A stretch of 64,000 bases of DNA from Ethanoligenens harbinense YUAN-3 (lineage in GTDB: Bacteria > Bacillota > Clostridia > Oscillospirales > Ethanoligenentaceae), in the NCBI RefSeq assembly GCF_000178115.2, contig NC_014828.1, positions 1,147,310-1,211,309 on the forward strand, in the 5' to 3' direction. Below are positions 47,854-56,531 of the stretch, in pieces. Every line of letters begins with the position of its first letter. The first letter of the stretch is position 1. Under the pieces are notes generated by a model. That model worked only from the letters and a program-made list of their open reading frames with translations, had not been told where the DNA came from and ran no database searches. A program made the translations under genes and the position numbers.

Positions 47854-47920
47854 GCCCCAGTAGCTCAACGGAAGAGCGTTGGTTTCTTCAAAGGTGTCGG
47901 TTCAAATCCGTCCTTGGGCA
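47854..47920 (+). pseudogene. Truncated tRNA-like sequence
   Basis: The sequence has an acceptor strand GCCCCAG, a good D arm (GCTC...GAGC) and a normal T loop TTCAAAT, but only 17 bases between D arm and T stem instead of about 22. The 5' anticodon strand TTGGT has no 3' partner, as if ACCAA had been lost, and both the T stem and acceptor stem carry mismatches. It starts 2 bases after the sigma-factor stop. It is probably a decayed tRNA; no anticodon can be assigned and no CCA end is encoded. Confidence 0.6.
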
Positions 47921-47952
47921 AATTCTATATTTTCCAAAGCGAGGTAAAATGC

Positions 47953-48231
47953 ATGTACCAGGACAAAAAACTTATCTGCAAAGAGTGTGGCGAGGAATTC
48001 ATTTTCACTGCCGGCGAACAGGAATTTTATGCAGAAAAAGGGTTCGTGAATGAGCCCCAGAGATGCAAATCCTGCCGCGATGCTCGGAAAAACGCGGGTA
48101 AGCCCCAGCGCGAGATGTTTACTGCTGTTTGCGCTTCGTGCGGCAAAGAATGCAAAGTTCCGTTCCAGCCCAAGGAAGATCGCCCCGTCTATTGCAGTGA
48201 GTGCTTCGCTAAAATCAAGGAGGAGCGCTAA
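47953..48231 (+). CDS. Zinc-ribbon protein, small
   Basis: A 92-residue protein with four CxxC pairs: CKEC and CKSC around EEFIFTAGEQEFYAEKGF, then CASC and CSEC around KVPFQPKEDRPVYC. It likely binds two zinc ions and belongs to a small family common in Clostridia and Chloroflexi. The function is unknown; a nucleic-acid role is a guess. ATG 47953 follows GCGAGGTAAAATGC. Confidence 0.8.
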   Translation: MYQDKKLICKECGEEFIFTAGEQEFYAEKGFVNEPQRCKSCRDARKNAGKPQREMFTAVCASCGKECKVPFQPKEDRPVYCSECFAKIKEER

Positions 48232-48266
48232 TCTCCGACACGTTTGTTTGAACTGGCTTCCTTTTG

Positions 48267-48296
48267 TGCCTCGGAATCTTCCGAGGTATTTTTCTG
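48267..48296 (+). terminator. Intrinsic terminator after the zinc-ribbon gene
   Basis: TGCCTCGGA-ATCT-TCCGAGGTA followed by TTTTT. Confidence 0.8.
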
Positions 48297-48330
48297 TTTT
48301 ACGGCAGTTTAAAAAAATTTGCGTAACCGA

Positions 48331-48359
48331 TTGCAAACTGGACGTTTTTTAGGTATAAT
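48331..48359 (+). promoter_or_regulatory. Sigma-A promoter of the DUF1858 gene
   Basis: TTGCAA (48331-48336), 17-base spacer, TATAAT (48354-48359). Confidence 0.8.
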
Positions 48360-48424
48360 AAGCGATAATAGGATAGGGTATTGTCTTTGCAGAGCTCTGC
48401 AAAGTGTTCAAGGAGGATTCTTAT

Positions 48425-48637
48425 ATGGCACAGGTCACAAAAGAGACGCTGATTGGAGAAGTGCTCGATCTCGATATGGGAACGGCGGAATTCTTCATCA
48501 CCATGGGGATGCACTGCCTGGGTTGCCCGGCGTCCCGCGGCGAGAGCATTGAGGAAGCCTGTATGGTGCATGGCACCGACAGTGACGAACTGGTGAGCAA
48601 AATCAACGAATATCTTGCTTCCAGCACCAGCGACTGA
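48425..48637 (+). CDS. DUF1858 redox-disulfide domain protein
   Basis: A 70-residue protein with the DUF1858 motif MGMHCLGCPASRGESIEEAC; Cys31 and Cys34 form a CxxC. The domain is often found beside hybrid-cluster proteins and is thought to act in redox or metal handling. It stands alone here with its own promoter, a strong AAGGAGGATTCTTAT ribosome binding site and a terminator. Confidence 0.92.
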   Translation: MAQVTKETLIGEVLDLDMGTAEFFITMGMHCLGCPASRGESIEEACMVHGTDSDELVSKINEYLASSTSD

Positions 48638-48654
48638 TGCTGCATGGGCACACA

Positions 48655-48691
48655 AAATGCCATCCGGTGTGCCGGATGGCATTTGTTTTTT
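48655..48691 (+). terminator. Intrinsic terminator after the DUF1858 gene
   Basis: AAATGCCATCCGG-TGTG-CCGGATGGCATTT, a 13-bp perfect stem, followed by GTTTTTT. Confidence 0.9.
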
Positions 48692-48761
48692 GGAAAACAA
48701 ACCGGAATGGCCGGTCTGGCGGCACGGAGGTGTGCCGGGCTGTGCCGTCACGGAGGGTTTT

Positions 48762-49448
48762 ATGAGCGCATTGCCGCCGCTTAGCGCCCGCCTGCGTCTG
48801 GCGGCGTCGTTTGTCCGTTCGGGTGTGACGGTGGCGGATATCGGCACCGATCACGCCTATCTGCCGGTCTGGCTGGTCTGCTCCGGGCACAATCCTTCCG
48901 CGCTGGCGTGTGATGTGCGTTCCGGCCCACTTGCCCGCGCCGCGCAGACTGTGGCGCAGTACGGTGTGCAGGAGCAAGTGGTCTTGCGGCAGACCGACGG
49001 GTTGGCGGGCGTGCAGGCACAGGATATCGTGATTGCAGGAATGGGCGGGGAGTTGATTGCTGCGATCCTTTCCCGTAGCGAGTGGGTGCGCCGGCCGGAT
49101 GTGCGCCTGATTCTCCAGCCGATGACCGCGCAGGAAACGCTGCGCGCCTGGCTGTGTCGGGAAGGGTTCGTGATTGATCGAGAAGATGCCGCCATGGAAG
49201 GCGACAAGCACTACCTGGTGATGTGTGTCCGGTATGGCGGGGTGCCATTTGAACCGGATGCATTTTTCTGCTTTGCGGGTCGCCTGCCTGAAACCGGAAG
49301 CCGGGCCGGGCGGGATTATCTGTGCTGGCAGGCGCGGCGTTTGCGAAAAAAGGCGGACGGTCTGGCGCGCTCCGCCGCCCGTGCCGCGCAGGCGGAAACA
49401 TGGAGCGCATTGGCCGCCCGCCTGGAGCGGGCGGCGGAACAGATATGA
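48762..49448 (+). CDS. trmK: tRNA adenine-22 N1-methyltransferase TrmK
   Basis: A 228-residue enzyme methylating A22 of tRNA. It has LSARLRLAASFV, motif I VADIGTDHAYLPVWL, and IAGMGGELIAAIL with LILQPMT, the COG2384 pattern, plus a C-terminal coiled coil. The start follows GGAGGGTTTT. It is coupled to the Nif3-like gene 9 bases downstream, a conserved pairing in Firmicutes. Confidence 0.93.
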   Translation: MSALPPLSARLRLAASFVRSGVTVADIGTDHAYLPVWLVCSGHNPSALACDVRSGPLARAAQTVAQYGVQEQVVLRQTDGLAGVQAQDIVIAGMGGELIAAILSRSEWVRRPDVRLILQPMTAQETLRAWLCREGFVIDREDAAMEGDKHYLVMCVRYGGVPFEPDAFFCFAGRLPETGSRAGRDYLCWQARRLRKKADGLARSAARAAQAETWSALAARLERAAEQI

Positions 49449-49457
49449 AATGGGGGC

Positions 49458-50567
49458 ATGGATATGACGACCGTAGGCGCTATTTTTTCCTGCTTGCAGG
49501 AATGGGCACCTCTGCGCCTGGCCGAAAGCTGGGACAATGTGGGCCTGCTGGCGGGGGATGCCGGCGCCCCGGTGCGCAAAGCGCTCGTTACGCTGGATAT
49601 CACCTGTGCGGTCTGTGAGGAAGCAGCGTCAACCGGCGCAGAGCTGATCGTCAGCCATCATCCTGTCATTTTCCGGCCGCTCCCCAGCCTGCGGGCGGAG
49701 GGCGTTTCCGCACCCGTCTGGCGGCTGGCGCGGCATGGTCTGTCCGCCATTTGCATGCATACCAATCTGGATATTGCCGAGGGCGGTGTGAACGATGCCC
49801 TTTTGGCGGTGCTCGGTTTGGAGCGCACGGCCATTTTGCAGCCGCTCGGCGCGTTTTCGTATCAGAAGATCAGCGTGTTTGTGCCGAAAACCCATGCCGC
49901 GCAGGTGCGCGAGGCCATGGCGGGTGCCGGCGCGGGACGGTATGCCGGTTATGACAGTTGTGCGTTTGAAACGCCCGGTACAGGCTATTTCCGTCCGCTT
50001 GCTGGATCGAGACCGTTTATCGGTGAGCAGGGGCATTTGCAGGCGGCGGAGGAAGTGCGTATCGAGGCAATCTGCGACATGCGCGATACCGCTCGGGTGT
50101 TGGCCGCGATGAAAGCGGCGCATCCCTATGAAGTGCCCGCTTACGATCTTTTCGAGGATCAGGCGCTGCAAAAACCGTATGGACTGGGGCGCGTGGCGCG
50201 ACTGCCCGTGCCGGTCGATCCGGTGGTGTTTGCGCGACAGGTCCGGGAGCGTTTGCATGCGGCGGGTGCCGCGTTTTATGACGCGGGCCGCCCGGTGCAG
50301 ACTGTTGCCGTATGCAGCGGCGCATGGAGCGGAGAACTGACGGACGCGGCAGTGCGTGCGGGAGCGGACACCGTCCTGACCGGTGAGATCAAACATTCGG
50401 ACATTCTGGCTGTCGCGGCTGCGGGGCTGAACCTGGTGGCGGCCGGGCATTTTGCTACCGAGCAGCCGGTCTGCCCGGTGCTTGCAAGGAGGCTGACGGA
50501 ACGGTTTGCGGATGTTTCGTTCACGGTGGCGCAATCCGGTACGGAGCTGCTCACATACGCGGACTGA
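49458..50567 (+). CDS. Nif3-like dinuclear metal centre protein
   Basis: A 369-residue member of the Nif3/YqfO family. It has WDNVGLLAGD, SHHPVIF, CMHTNLDIAEGGVNDAL and the C-terminal TGEIKHSDILAVAAAGLNLVAAGH carrying the metal ligands. The central insert (about 125-230) is the CutA/PII-like domain of the long form. The function is uncertain, perhaps GTP cyclohydrolase-like or a metal chaperone. ATG 49458 and ATG 49464 are both possible starts; the latter has better spacing to GGGGG. Confidence 0.9.
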   Translation: MDMTTVGAIFSCLQEWAPLRLAESWDNVGLLAGDAGAPVRKALVTLDITCAVCEEAASTGAELIVSHHPVIFRPLPSLRAEGVSAPVWRLARHGLSAICMHTNLDIAEGGVNDALLAVLGLERTAILQPLGAFSYQKISVFVPKTHAAQVREAMAGAGAGRYAGYDSCAFETPGTGYFRPLAGSRPFIGEQGHLQAAEEVRIEAICDMRDTARVLAAMKAAHPYEVPAYDLFEDQALQKPYGLGRVARLPVPVDPVVFARQVRERLHAAGAAFYDAGRPVQTVAVCSGAWSGELTDAAVRAGADTVLTGEIKHSDILAVAAAGLNLVAAGHFATEQPVCPVLARRLTERFADVSFTVAQSGTELLTYAD

Positions 50568-50621
50568 ACGGCGGGCTTGTCCTGTGGTATCGGAATCCAT
50601 ATAGAGAAGGGGAAAACATCC

Positions 50622-52388
50622 ATGGCGCTTGACGGTGCGTTTTTGTCTTTTGTCGCCGCAGAGCTTTCGGTGCTGATCGGCGCACGGGTTGACAAGGTGC
50701 AGCAACCGGAAAAAGATGAGCTGGACATTACATTCAGGCAGCGGGGCGGTGGGGCAAAGCTGTTGCTTTCCGCCAGCGCCGCGCATCCGCGTGTGCATCT
50801 GACGGCACAGAGCAAGGAAAACCCGATGACTGCCCCTATGTTCTGCATGCTGCTGCGCAAGCATTTGGGTGGCGCCAAGTTGCGTGCGGTGCGCCAGCCG
50901 GGCCTGGAGCGCCAACTGTATCTGGATTTCGACTGCCGGGACGATTTCGGCGATGAGGTGCAAAAGACGCTGTCGGTGGAGATTATGGGCCGGCACAGCA
51001 ATCTGATCTTCATCGGCCCGGACGGAACCATCATCGACGCTGTCAAGCACATCGACTATACCATGTCCGCCAGGCGGCAGGTGTTGCCGGGTCTTCCCTA
51101 TACGCCGCCGCCGGCACAGGACAAAGTGGATCTGTTGTTGGGTTCTCCGGTGGATGCCCTGCGGCGGGTGTTGGCGCAGCGCAGTTCGCTTGAAAAAGCC
51201 CTGCTCAAATCGGTGCAGGGCCTGTCACCGCTGGTGTGCCGGGAGCTTTGTGAAGAAGTGGCGCACGATGTTTCCGCAGACGTGGAAGCGCTGGGCGAGG
51301 CGGGACAGGGCAGGCTGCTGGCGGTTTTCACAGCGCTGACTGAACGTCTGCGCAGCCACCGCGGCGAGCCGACTCTGCTGACCGATGTGCAGACCGGCCG
51401 CCCGCTGGAATTCTCTTTTCTGCCCATCATGCAGTATGGCGACCGTGCGGCGGCGCGGCGGCTGGATTCGTTTTCTGCATTGCTCGACACGTTTTACACC
51501 GAGCGTGACCGGGTGCTGCGGGTTAGCCAGCGCGCGCACGATATGCTTCAGGTGGTGGAGCACGCCGTGCAGCGTATCAACCGCAAATTGGAGCGCCAGC
51601 GTGCGGAATTGGCGGCCAGCGAGGATCGCGAAACGCTGAAACAGCGCGGAGATTTGATCTCCGCCAATCTGTACCGGCTGCAAAAAGGAATGCCGTCCTG
51701 CACGTTGGAGGATTTTTATCACGACAACGCGCCCGTCGAGATCGCGCTGGATGTGCGCCTGACACCGGCGCAAAACGCGCAGAAATATTATAAGGAATAT
51801 CATAAAGCCGCTGCCGCGGAGCGTTTTCTGACCGAACAGATCGCCGCGGGCGAGGAAGAATTGCGCTACCTGGAAACGGTACTGGACGAAATCGCCCGTG
51901 CAGGCGGGGAAAGCGAACTGGCCGAGATCCGGGACGAACTGGTCGGAAGCGGATACCTGCGCCGGCGCGGACAAAAGCGGGAAAAGCTGCGTGAAAATGC
52001 CCCCCGGCGCTTTGTTTCGGACGACGGGTTTGAGATATTGGTCGGCCGCAACAACAAACAGAACGACCGCTTGACACTCAAGACCGCCGCCAAGACCGAT
52101 ATGTGGTTCCATACCAAGAACATCCCGGGCGCGCATGTGATCGTGCTGGCCGGCGGGCGGGAGGTGCCGGAGCGAACCCTTACGCAGGCGGCGGTGCTGG
52201 CGGCCACGCACAGCAAAGCGAAGGATTCCGCACAGGTGCCGGTGGATTACGCGCCGGTGCGGCACGTGAAAAAACCGGCGGGTGCCAAGCCCGGCATGGT
52301 GATCTATGAGGGATACAACACCGCGTATGTAAAACCGGACGAAGCGCTTGCCGTCAGGCTGGAACAGACGGCTGCGGGACGGGGATAG
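50622..52388 (+). CDS. rqcH: Ribosome-quality-control factor RqcH (NFACT family)
   Basis: A 588-residue Rqc2 homologue with an NFACT-N domain (LDGAFLSFVAAELS, GGAKLLLSASAAHPRVHLT, MGRHSNLIFI), two helix-hairpin-helix and coiled-coil regions, and a C-terminal NFACT-R domain (FEILVGRNNKQNDRLTLK, DMWFHTKNIPGAHVIV). It binds stalled 50S subunits carrying peptidyl-tRNA and adds C-terminal alanine tails for degradation. It was earlier annotated as a fibronectin-binding protein. ATG 50622 follows AAGGGGAAAACATCC. Confidence 0.93.
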   Translation: MALDGAFLSFVAAELSVLIGARVDKVQQPEKDELDITFRQRGGGAKLLLSASAAHPRVHLTAQSKENPMTAPMFCMLLRKHLGGAKLRAVRQPGLERQLYLDFDCRDDFGDEVQKTLSVEIMGRHSNLIFIGPDGTIIDAVKHIDYTMSARRQVLPGLPYTPPPAQDKVDLLLGSPVDALRRVLAQRSSLEKALLKSVQGLSPLVCRELCEEVAHDVSADVEALGEAGQGRLLAVFTALTERLRSHRGEPTLLTDVQTGRPLEFSFLPIMQYGDRAAARRLDSFSALLDTFYTERDRVLRVSQRAHDMLQVVEHAVQRINRKLERQRAELAASEDRETLKQRGDLISANLYRLQKGMPSCTLEDFYHDNAPVEIALDVRLTPAQNAQKYYKEYHKAAAAERFLTEQIAAGEEELRYLETVLDEIARAGGESELAEIRDELVGSGYLRRRGQKREKLRENAPRRFVSDDGFEILVGRNNKQNDRLTLKTAAKTDMWFHTKNIPGAHVIVLAGGREVPERTLTQAAVLAATHSKAKDSAQVPVDYAPVRHVKKPAGAKPGMVIYEGYNTAYVKPDEALAVRLEQTAAGRG

Positions 52389-52406
52389 GAGAGCGGGGAA
52401 AATAGG

Positions 52407-52931
52407 ATGCTCGATGACCTTGCAAGGGAACTGCCCGCTTACAGGCTCGTAAGGATAACGGAAAACGAGTATGATGCTTTATTTTCCTTGCAGCAAAGCA
52501 ACCCGCATTACTTTTCAAAAATGCAGAACCATCCCGTCACCTATCGGGAGAGTATTGCAGGAACCACGGAATTGCCACCCAATACTGCACGCGGGCAAAA
52601 AAACGATATCGGGTTTTATCGCCACAATGCAATGGTGGCAATACTCGACTATGTCGTAGATTATCCGGAAAAGCATACGATTTTTATTGGTTTCTTTATG
52701 GTCGATGGAACGAAAAGCAGAAGAGGAATCGGAAAAACCATTTTATCGAAATTCATAGAAGTGATGCAAAGGAACGGCTTTACCAAACTTCGGCTGGCCT
52801 GTATAGAAGGAAACGAGGAAAGTTATTCGTTCTGGAAAGCGATGGGTTTGCATGAGGTTTCCAAAACCATTTCCAGAGCAGCCGGCCGAAAGGATTGGCA
52901 TTTGATCGTGATGGAACGTGACGTTCTATAA
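52407..52931 (+). CDS. GNAT family N-acetyltransferase
   Basis: A 174-residue acetyltransferase with the acetyl-CoA loop SRRGIGKTILSKF and a C-terminal SYSFWKAMGLHEV block. The substrate is unknown. It starts 18 bases after rqcH but is clearly AT-richer, with different codon use, which suggests later acquisition. Confidence 0.8.
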   Translation: MLDDLARELPAYRLVRITENEYDALFSLQQSNPHYFSKMQNHPVTYRESIAGTTELPPNTARGQKNDIGFYRHNAMVAILDYVVDYPEKHTIFIGFFMVDGTKSRRGIGKTILSKFIEVMQRNGFTKLRLACIEGNEESYSFWKAMGLHEVSKTISRAAGRKDWHLIVMERDVL

Positions 52932-53003
52932 AACTAAAAAAGAGTCAGATTCTTAGGGCCCTCTTACAGGGCATATTCGGTATACGCGGGTTTGGAGGTT
53001 CAA

Positions 53004-53468
53004 ATGCGGATACGACCGGTTTTGCAGAACGATTTTGAAGACCTTCATAAATTGGTTTGTCAGGTGCATTCTCTGCATGTGGAAAACAGACCGGATGTAT
53101 ATGCTGATATAGACCTCATGATTGGCTATGATTTTGATTCCTTATTGTGCGACGACAACGCAAAAGCGTTTGTTGCCGAGGACAATGGCCGATGTGTGGG
53201 GGTATGTAGCATAACGATTCTCCCGCCCCCAAAAAGTCCTTTGCTTAAATCGAGAACGGTGGCGCATATTGAGAAATTGTGCGTGGATGCCAACTATAGA
53301 AAACAAGGAATTGGCAACAAGCTGCTTCAAGAAGCCGAGATATGGGCAAAAGAAAAAGGTGCCGATTCTTTGGAACTGATTGTGTGGGCATTCAATCGAG
53401 ACGCTCTCACGTTTTATAAAAATGCAGGCATGAAAGAACGCAGTTTTGTCATGGAACAAAAGCTGTAG
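53004..53468 (+). CDS. GNAT family N-acetyltransferase
   Basis: A 154-residue acetyltransferase with VAHIEKLCVDANYRKQGIGN as the acetyl-CoA-binding strand-loop and ALTFYKNAGMKERS near the end, resembling RimI- or aminoglycoside-type enzymes. The start follows GGAGGTTCAA. Like the preceding gene it is AT-rich compared with the window. Confidence 0.85.
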   Translation: MRIRPVLQNDFEDLHKLVCQVHSLHVENRPDVYADIDLMIGYDFDSLLCDDNAKAFVAEDNGRCVGVCSITILPPPKSPLLKSRTVAHIEKLCVDANYRKQGIGNKLLQEAEIWAKEKGADSLELIVWAFNRDALTFYKNAGMKERSFVMEQKL

Positions 53469-53500
53469 ATGCGTTTTGATCGTTCACAACGTCAGGAATG

Positions 53501-54505
53501 TCATTCATAATAGAGCAAATAACGCAAATCGAGGAAATCGGTCGCACGGTCGTAATCGCTGCCGTTTTTTACGACGTGTGAGCGGTTTTGGGCAAGAAAA
53601 TTCACGATATTGTAGACGTCGATCCAGATCTCATTGTTGCTTTCCCGTTGTGAATCATTGAAGATCAGTTGCATGCCGAAATGCAGATGCGGTTTGTTCA
53701 TGCCATTAACATCCTCTTTGGCGCTGTACCCCGTCATGCCCAGATAGCCGATTACTTCACCCGCCTGCACGGCTTCTCCTACGGCCAGGCCGGTGCGGTA
53801 AGGGTGCCCCTGCCGCAGATGCGCATAATAGTAATACCGCTTTTTGTCAAAGCTGCGAATGCCGATGCGCCAGCCGCCATATTTGTTCCATCCGAGTTCT
53901 TCCACATAGCCGCTTTCCACGGCGCAGATCGGCGTGCCCACTGTCCCCATCAGATCGTTACCCAAGTGCCGGCGGCTGAACCCGAAGGAACGGGACGTGC
54001 CGAAATCGTCATAGTGCCCGTAGCCGTATCCGGCCGCGATGGGGGAAAACAGCTTCAGGCCGTATTGCACGGTATAATTGCCGCCCGCGCCGGTGGCATA
54101 GTTGCCCACCGCGTTGCCCAGCACGGCGGCATATACCTGGTCGAAGTAGCTGTAATTCTTCATGCCGGCCGTGATGCTTTGCATGGTTTCGCCATTTTTG
54201 AGGCGTGCAAGCAATGCGTCGAGATCAGCGGAGCGGTAACGGTTCCAGTTTCCGCCGTATTTTGTTGCTAGAAAAGCCAGAGCATCCACAAAATGCAACG
54301 GTGTTGCCGTTGCGTGGGTCTGTATATCCAGCTTGAGCGCCCGCTGCATGGCAGCCAGCGGAACATTGAATTCCGCCCATTTGATGGTGCTGCTGCTTTC
54401 AGCGCTGGCGGTAATGACTTTCTGACCGGCCGAAACAGAGAACAGGAGCACCAGCGCGGCCAGCACGATGATGGCCACGCGTTCGGTCCAGATTTTTCGC
54501 TTCAC
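53501..54505 (-). CDS. M23 family metallopeptidase, exported
   Basis: A 334-residue protein with a signal-anchor at residues 10-27, a helical central region (about 45-135) and a LytM-type peptidase domain (about 150-320). The zinc ligands are His180 and Asp184 in RRHLGND and His275 in HLHFG, with the catalytic His229 in YYYAHL. It should cut peptidoglycan cross-bridges. In spore formers similar proteins work in engulfment, but SpoIIQ identity cannot be claimed. It starts at GTG 54505. Confidence 0.88.
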   Translation of the reverse strand: MKRKIWTERVAIIVLAALVLLFSVSAGQKVITASAESSSTIKWAEFNVPLAAMQRALKLDIQTHATATPLHFVDALAFLATKYGGNWNRYRSADLDALLARLKNGETMQSITAGMKNYSYFDQVYAAVLGNAVGNYATGAGGNYTVQYGLKLFSPIAAGYGYGHYDDFGTSRSFGFSRRHLGNDLMGTVGTPICAVESGYVEELGWNKYGGWRIGIRSFDKKRYYYYAHLRQGHPYRTGLAVGEAVQAGEVIGYLGMTGYSAKEDVNGMNKPHLHFGMQLIFNDSQRESNNEIWIDVYNIVNFLAQNRSHVVKNGSDYDRATDFLDLRYLLYYE

Positions 54506-54725
54506 GCTGCTTCTTCACCCGCCGCCGGTGCCAGTTTCCATAATCGGTGAGCAGGGGACGGCAGTAATATGTATATGTGCCACAGCTGGTCCACTGTACC
54601 GTATTTTGGAAGAATCTCAAGTGCGGTTGTCATGCCGCCGGTCTTGCAGCATCCAACCGCTGAAGAAATGCGTTTGCTTTCAAAAAAACAGGGGATGGCC
54701 CGCCGAAGGGCCGGAGGTCGTTAAA

Positions 54726-56459
54726 ATGGAAAACAAATGGGATGCGTTCCGCACAGTTTTGCAGGAAGCCGCTATCATCACCGTAACGGCGCTGATGGTG
54801 CTTTTGGGCATCGCCAATCTTCTGCCTATTCATGGGATTCCTCTTTTGGAAGGCGGGTTCCTGTCACCGCACGCGGAGGCGCTGCACCGCACGCTGTCGG
54901 TCGTGGTGGGGTGCGCCATGCTGTTTTTAAGCTATCGTTTGTATAAGCGCGTGCGCATGGCGTATTACCTCACGGTCTGTTTGTTGCCGCTTTCCATCTT
55001 GCTGCATCTGTATGCTTCAATGCCCCAACGGCCGGTTCTGCCGGTGGTAGTGGTGGAACTGCTGATGGAAGTGATCCTGTTGTTTCTGCGCCGCAGGTTT
55101 ACCCGCAGCGCAGACCCGATCACGCTGCGGCGCGGGCTTCTGCTGGCGCTGCTCTGTGTGGCGATTGTGCTGCTCAACACCGGTATCGGTATGTTTGTTA
55201 TGCGCAGGCATTTCCAGGGCGTCACCACCATTCGCGACGCGTTTTTTCAGTCGGTCCGCCTGTTTGTGATGATGGATGTTTCCGGCGCGGCCCCTCAAAA
55301 TCTGCGCGCCGTCGTGTTCATGCACTCGGCGGTGGTGCTGTATTGGGGAAGCCTGGTGGCTGCTCTGGTGTTTATCCTCAAACCGCTGGTGTATCAGCCG
55401 ATTGTTTCCGGACGCGACCGCGCCCGTGTGCGGGAATTGCTGCGGCTGTATGGCTACAACAGCATTTCCTATGTGGATGTGGAGCCGGATAAAAAATATT
55501 TTTTTAGCGAGGCGGCGGACGGTTTCATTGCCTATGTCATTGAGAATGAAACGGCTGTTTGTGTGGGAGACCCGGTCTGCAGACAGGAAGACTGTGCCGT
55601 GGTGCTGATGGATTTCCGTCGGTTTTGCAGGCAGAATAATCTGGACATCTGTTTGTGTCAAGCATCGGAGAAACTGGTGAATATCTATAAAGGGCTGGGG
55701 TTCGGTGTTGCGAAATGCGGAGAGGAAGCGGCATTCGATCTGTCCGTCTACTCCATAGACGGCCCTCAAACGTCCAAGCTCCGCCGGGATGTCCGTTCTG
55801 CTGCGCGTAAGGGCATCGCCGTGAAGGAATACAAACCGCTGACGGAGCGGGACCCCGCGCTCGAGCAGCAAATACAGGAGGTGTCCCGGGAATGGCTGGC
55901 CGGTAAAAAGAGCGGCGAACTTTCGTTCCTCCTTGGCTCAGTGGGGCTGGAAAATCCGTTGGACCGCCGGTATTTCATCGCGTGCGACCGCACGGGGAAT
56001 GTCTGCGCGTTTATCGTGTTTCTCCCGTTTGTGGGCGGGTATTATGCCGACGTTACCCGCCGCCGGAGGGATGCGCCGGCCGGCGTGATGGAGGGTATCA
56101 CCCTCGCGGCGTTTGAGACCTTCCGTAAAGAAGGGGTGCGCTGGGGATCGATGGGCGTGGCGCCTCTGTCGAATACCAGGACCGACACGCAGTCCACGCG
56201 CGTGGCGGCCCTGCTGGCCTATGTTTTTGAGCATGCCAATGCGTTTTATGCGTTCAAATCGCTTTATCAATACAAAAGGAAATATAACCCCACCGTTTGG
56301 AAATCGCACTATTTTGTGTATTATCCGGCCAAATTCACGCCCCAGATCGCTTACGCGCTGGTGAAAGCTCACAACCGCGGCGGTGTACAGGACTTTCTGC
56401 TCAACCGTATTCGGCATCTGGCGGCCCGGATGCTGCATATGCACAGCCAATCGGCTTGA
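54726..56459 (+). CDS. MprF-like membrane protein with DUF2156 (aminoacyl-lipid synthase) domain
   Basis: A 577-residue protein. Six to seven membrane helices occupy roughly residues 15-220. A cytoplasmic double-GNAT DUF2156 domain fills about 235-560 (LLRLYGYNSISYVDVEPDKKYFF, FCRQNNLDICLCQAS, LRRDVRSAARKGI, GSMGVAPLSN, KYNPTVWKSHY). MprF uses aminoacyl-tRNA to add lysine or alanine to phosphatidylglycerol. The flippase half of classical 14-helix MprF is shortened here. The start follows GGAGGTCGTTAAA. Confidence 0.85.
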   Translation: MENKWDAFRTVLQEAAIITVTALMVLLGIANLLPIHGIPLLEGGFLSPHAEALHRTLSVVVGCAMLFLSYRLYKRVRMAYYLTVCLLPLSILLHLYASMPQRPVLPVVVVELLMEVILLFLRRRFTRSADPITLRRGLLLALLCVAIVLLNTGIGMFVMRRHFQGVTTIRDAFFQSVRLFVMMDVSGAAPQNLRAVVFMHSAVVLYWGSLVAALVFILKPLVYQPIVSGRDRARVRELLRLYGYNSISYVDVEPDKKYFFSEAADGFIAYVIENETAVCVGDPVCRQEDCAVVLMDFRRFCRQNNLDICLCQASEKLVNIYKGLGFGVAKCGEEAAFDLSVYSIDGPQTSKLRRDVRSAARKGIAVKEYKPLTERDPALEQQIQEVSREWLAGKKSGELSFLLGSVGLENPLDRRYFIACDRTGNVCAFIVFLPFVGGYYADVTRRRRDAPAGVMEGITLAAFETFRKEGVRWGSMGVAPLSNTRTDTQSTRVAALLAYVFEHANAFYAFKSLYQYKRKYNPTVWKSHYFVYYPAKFTPQIAYALVKAHNRGGVQDFLLNRIRHLAARMLHMHSQSA

Positions 56460-56531
56460 AAAAGGCGGGCGGATAGGTTTCGTTTGCCTTTTGCGTCGGC
56501 ATGACCCGCCAAGCGGGGAAATGAGGAATGG

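Noticed and set aside
47854-47920. A functional tRNA gene
   Set aside because: The anticodon arm cannot form and two other stems are mismatched, so it was listed as truncated.
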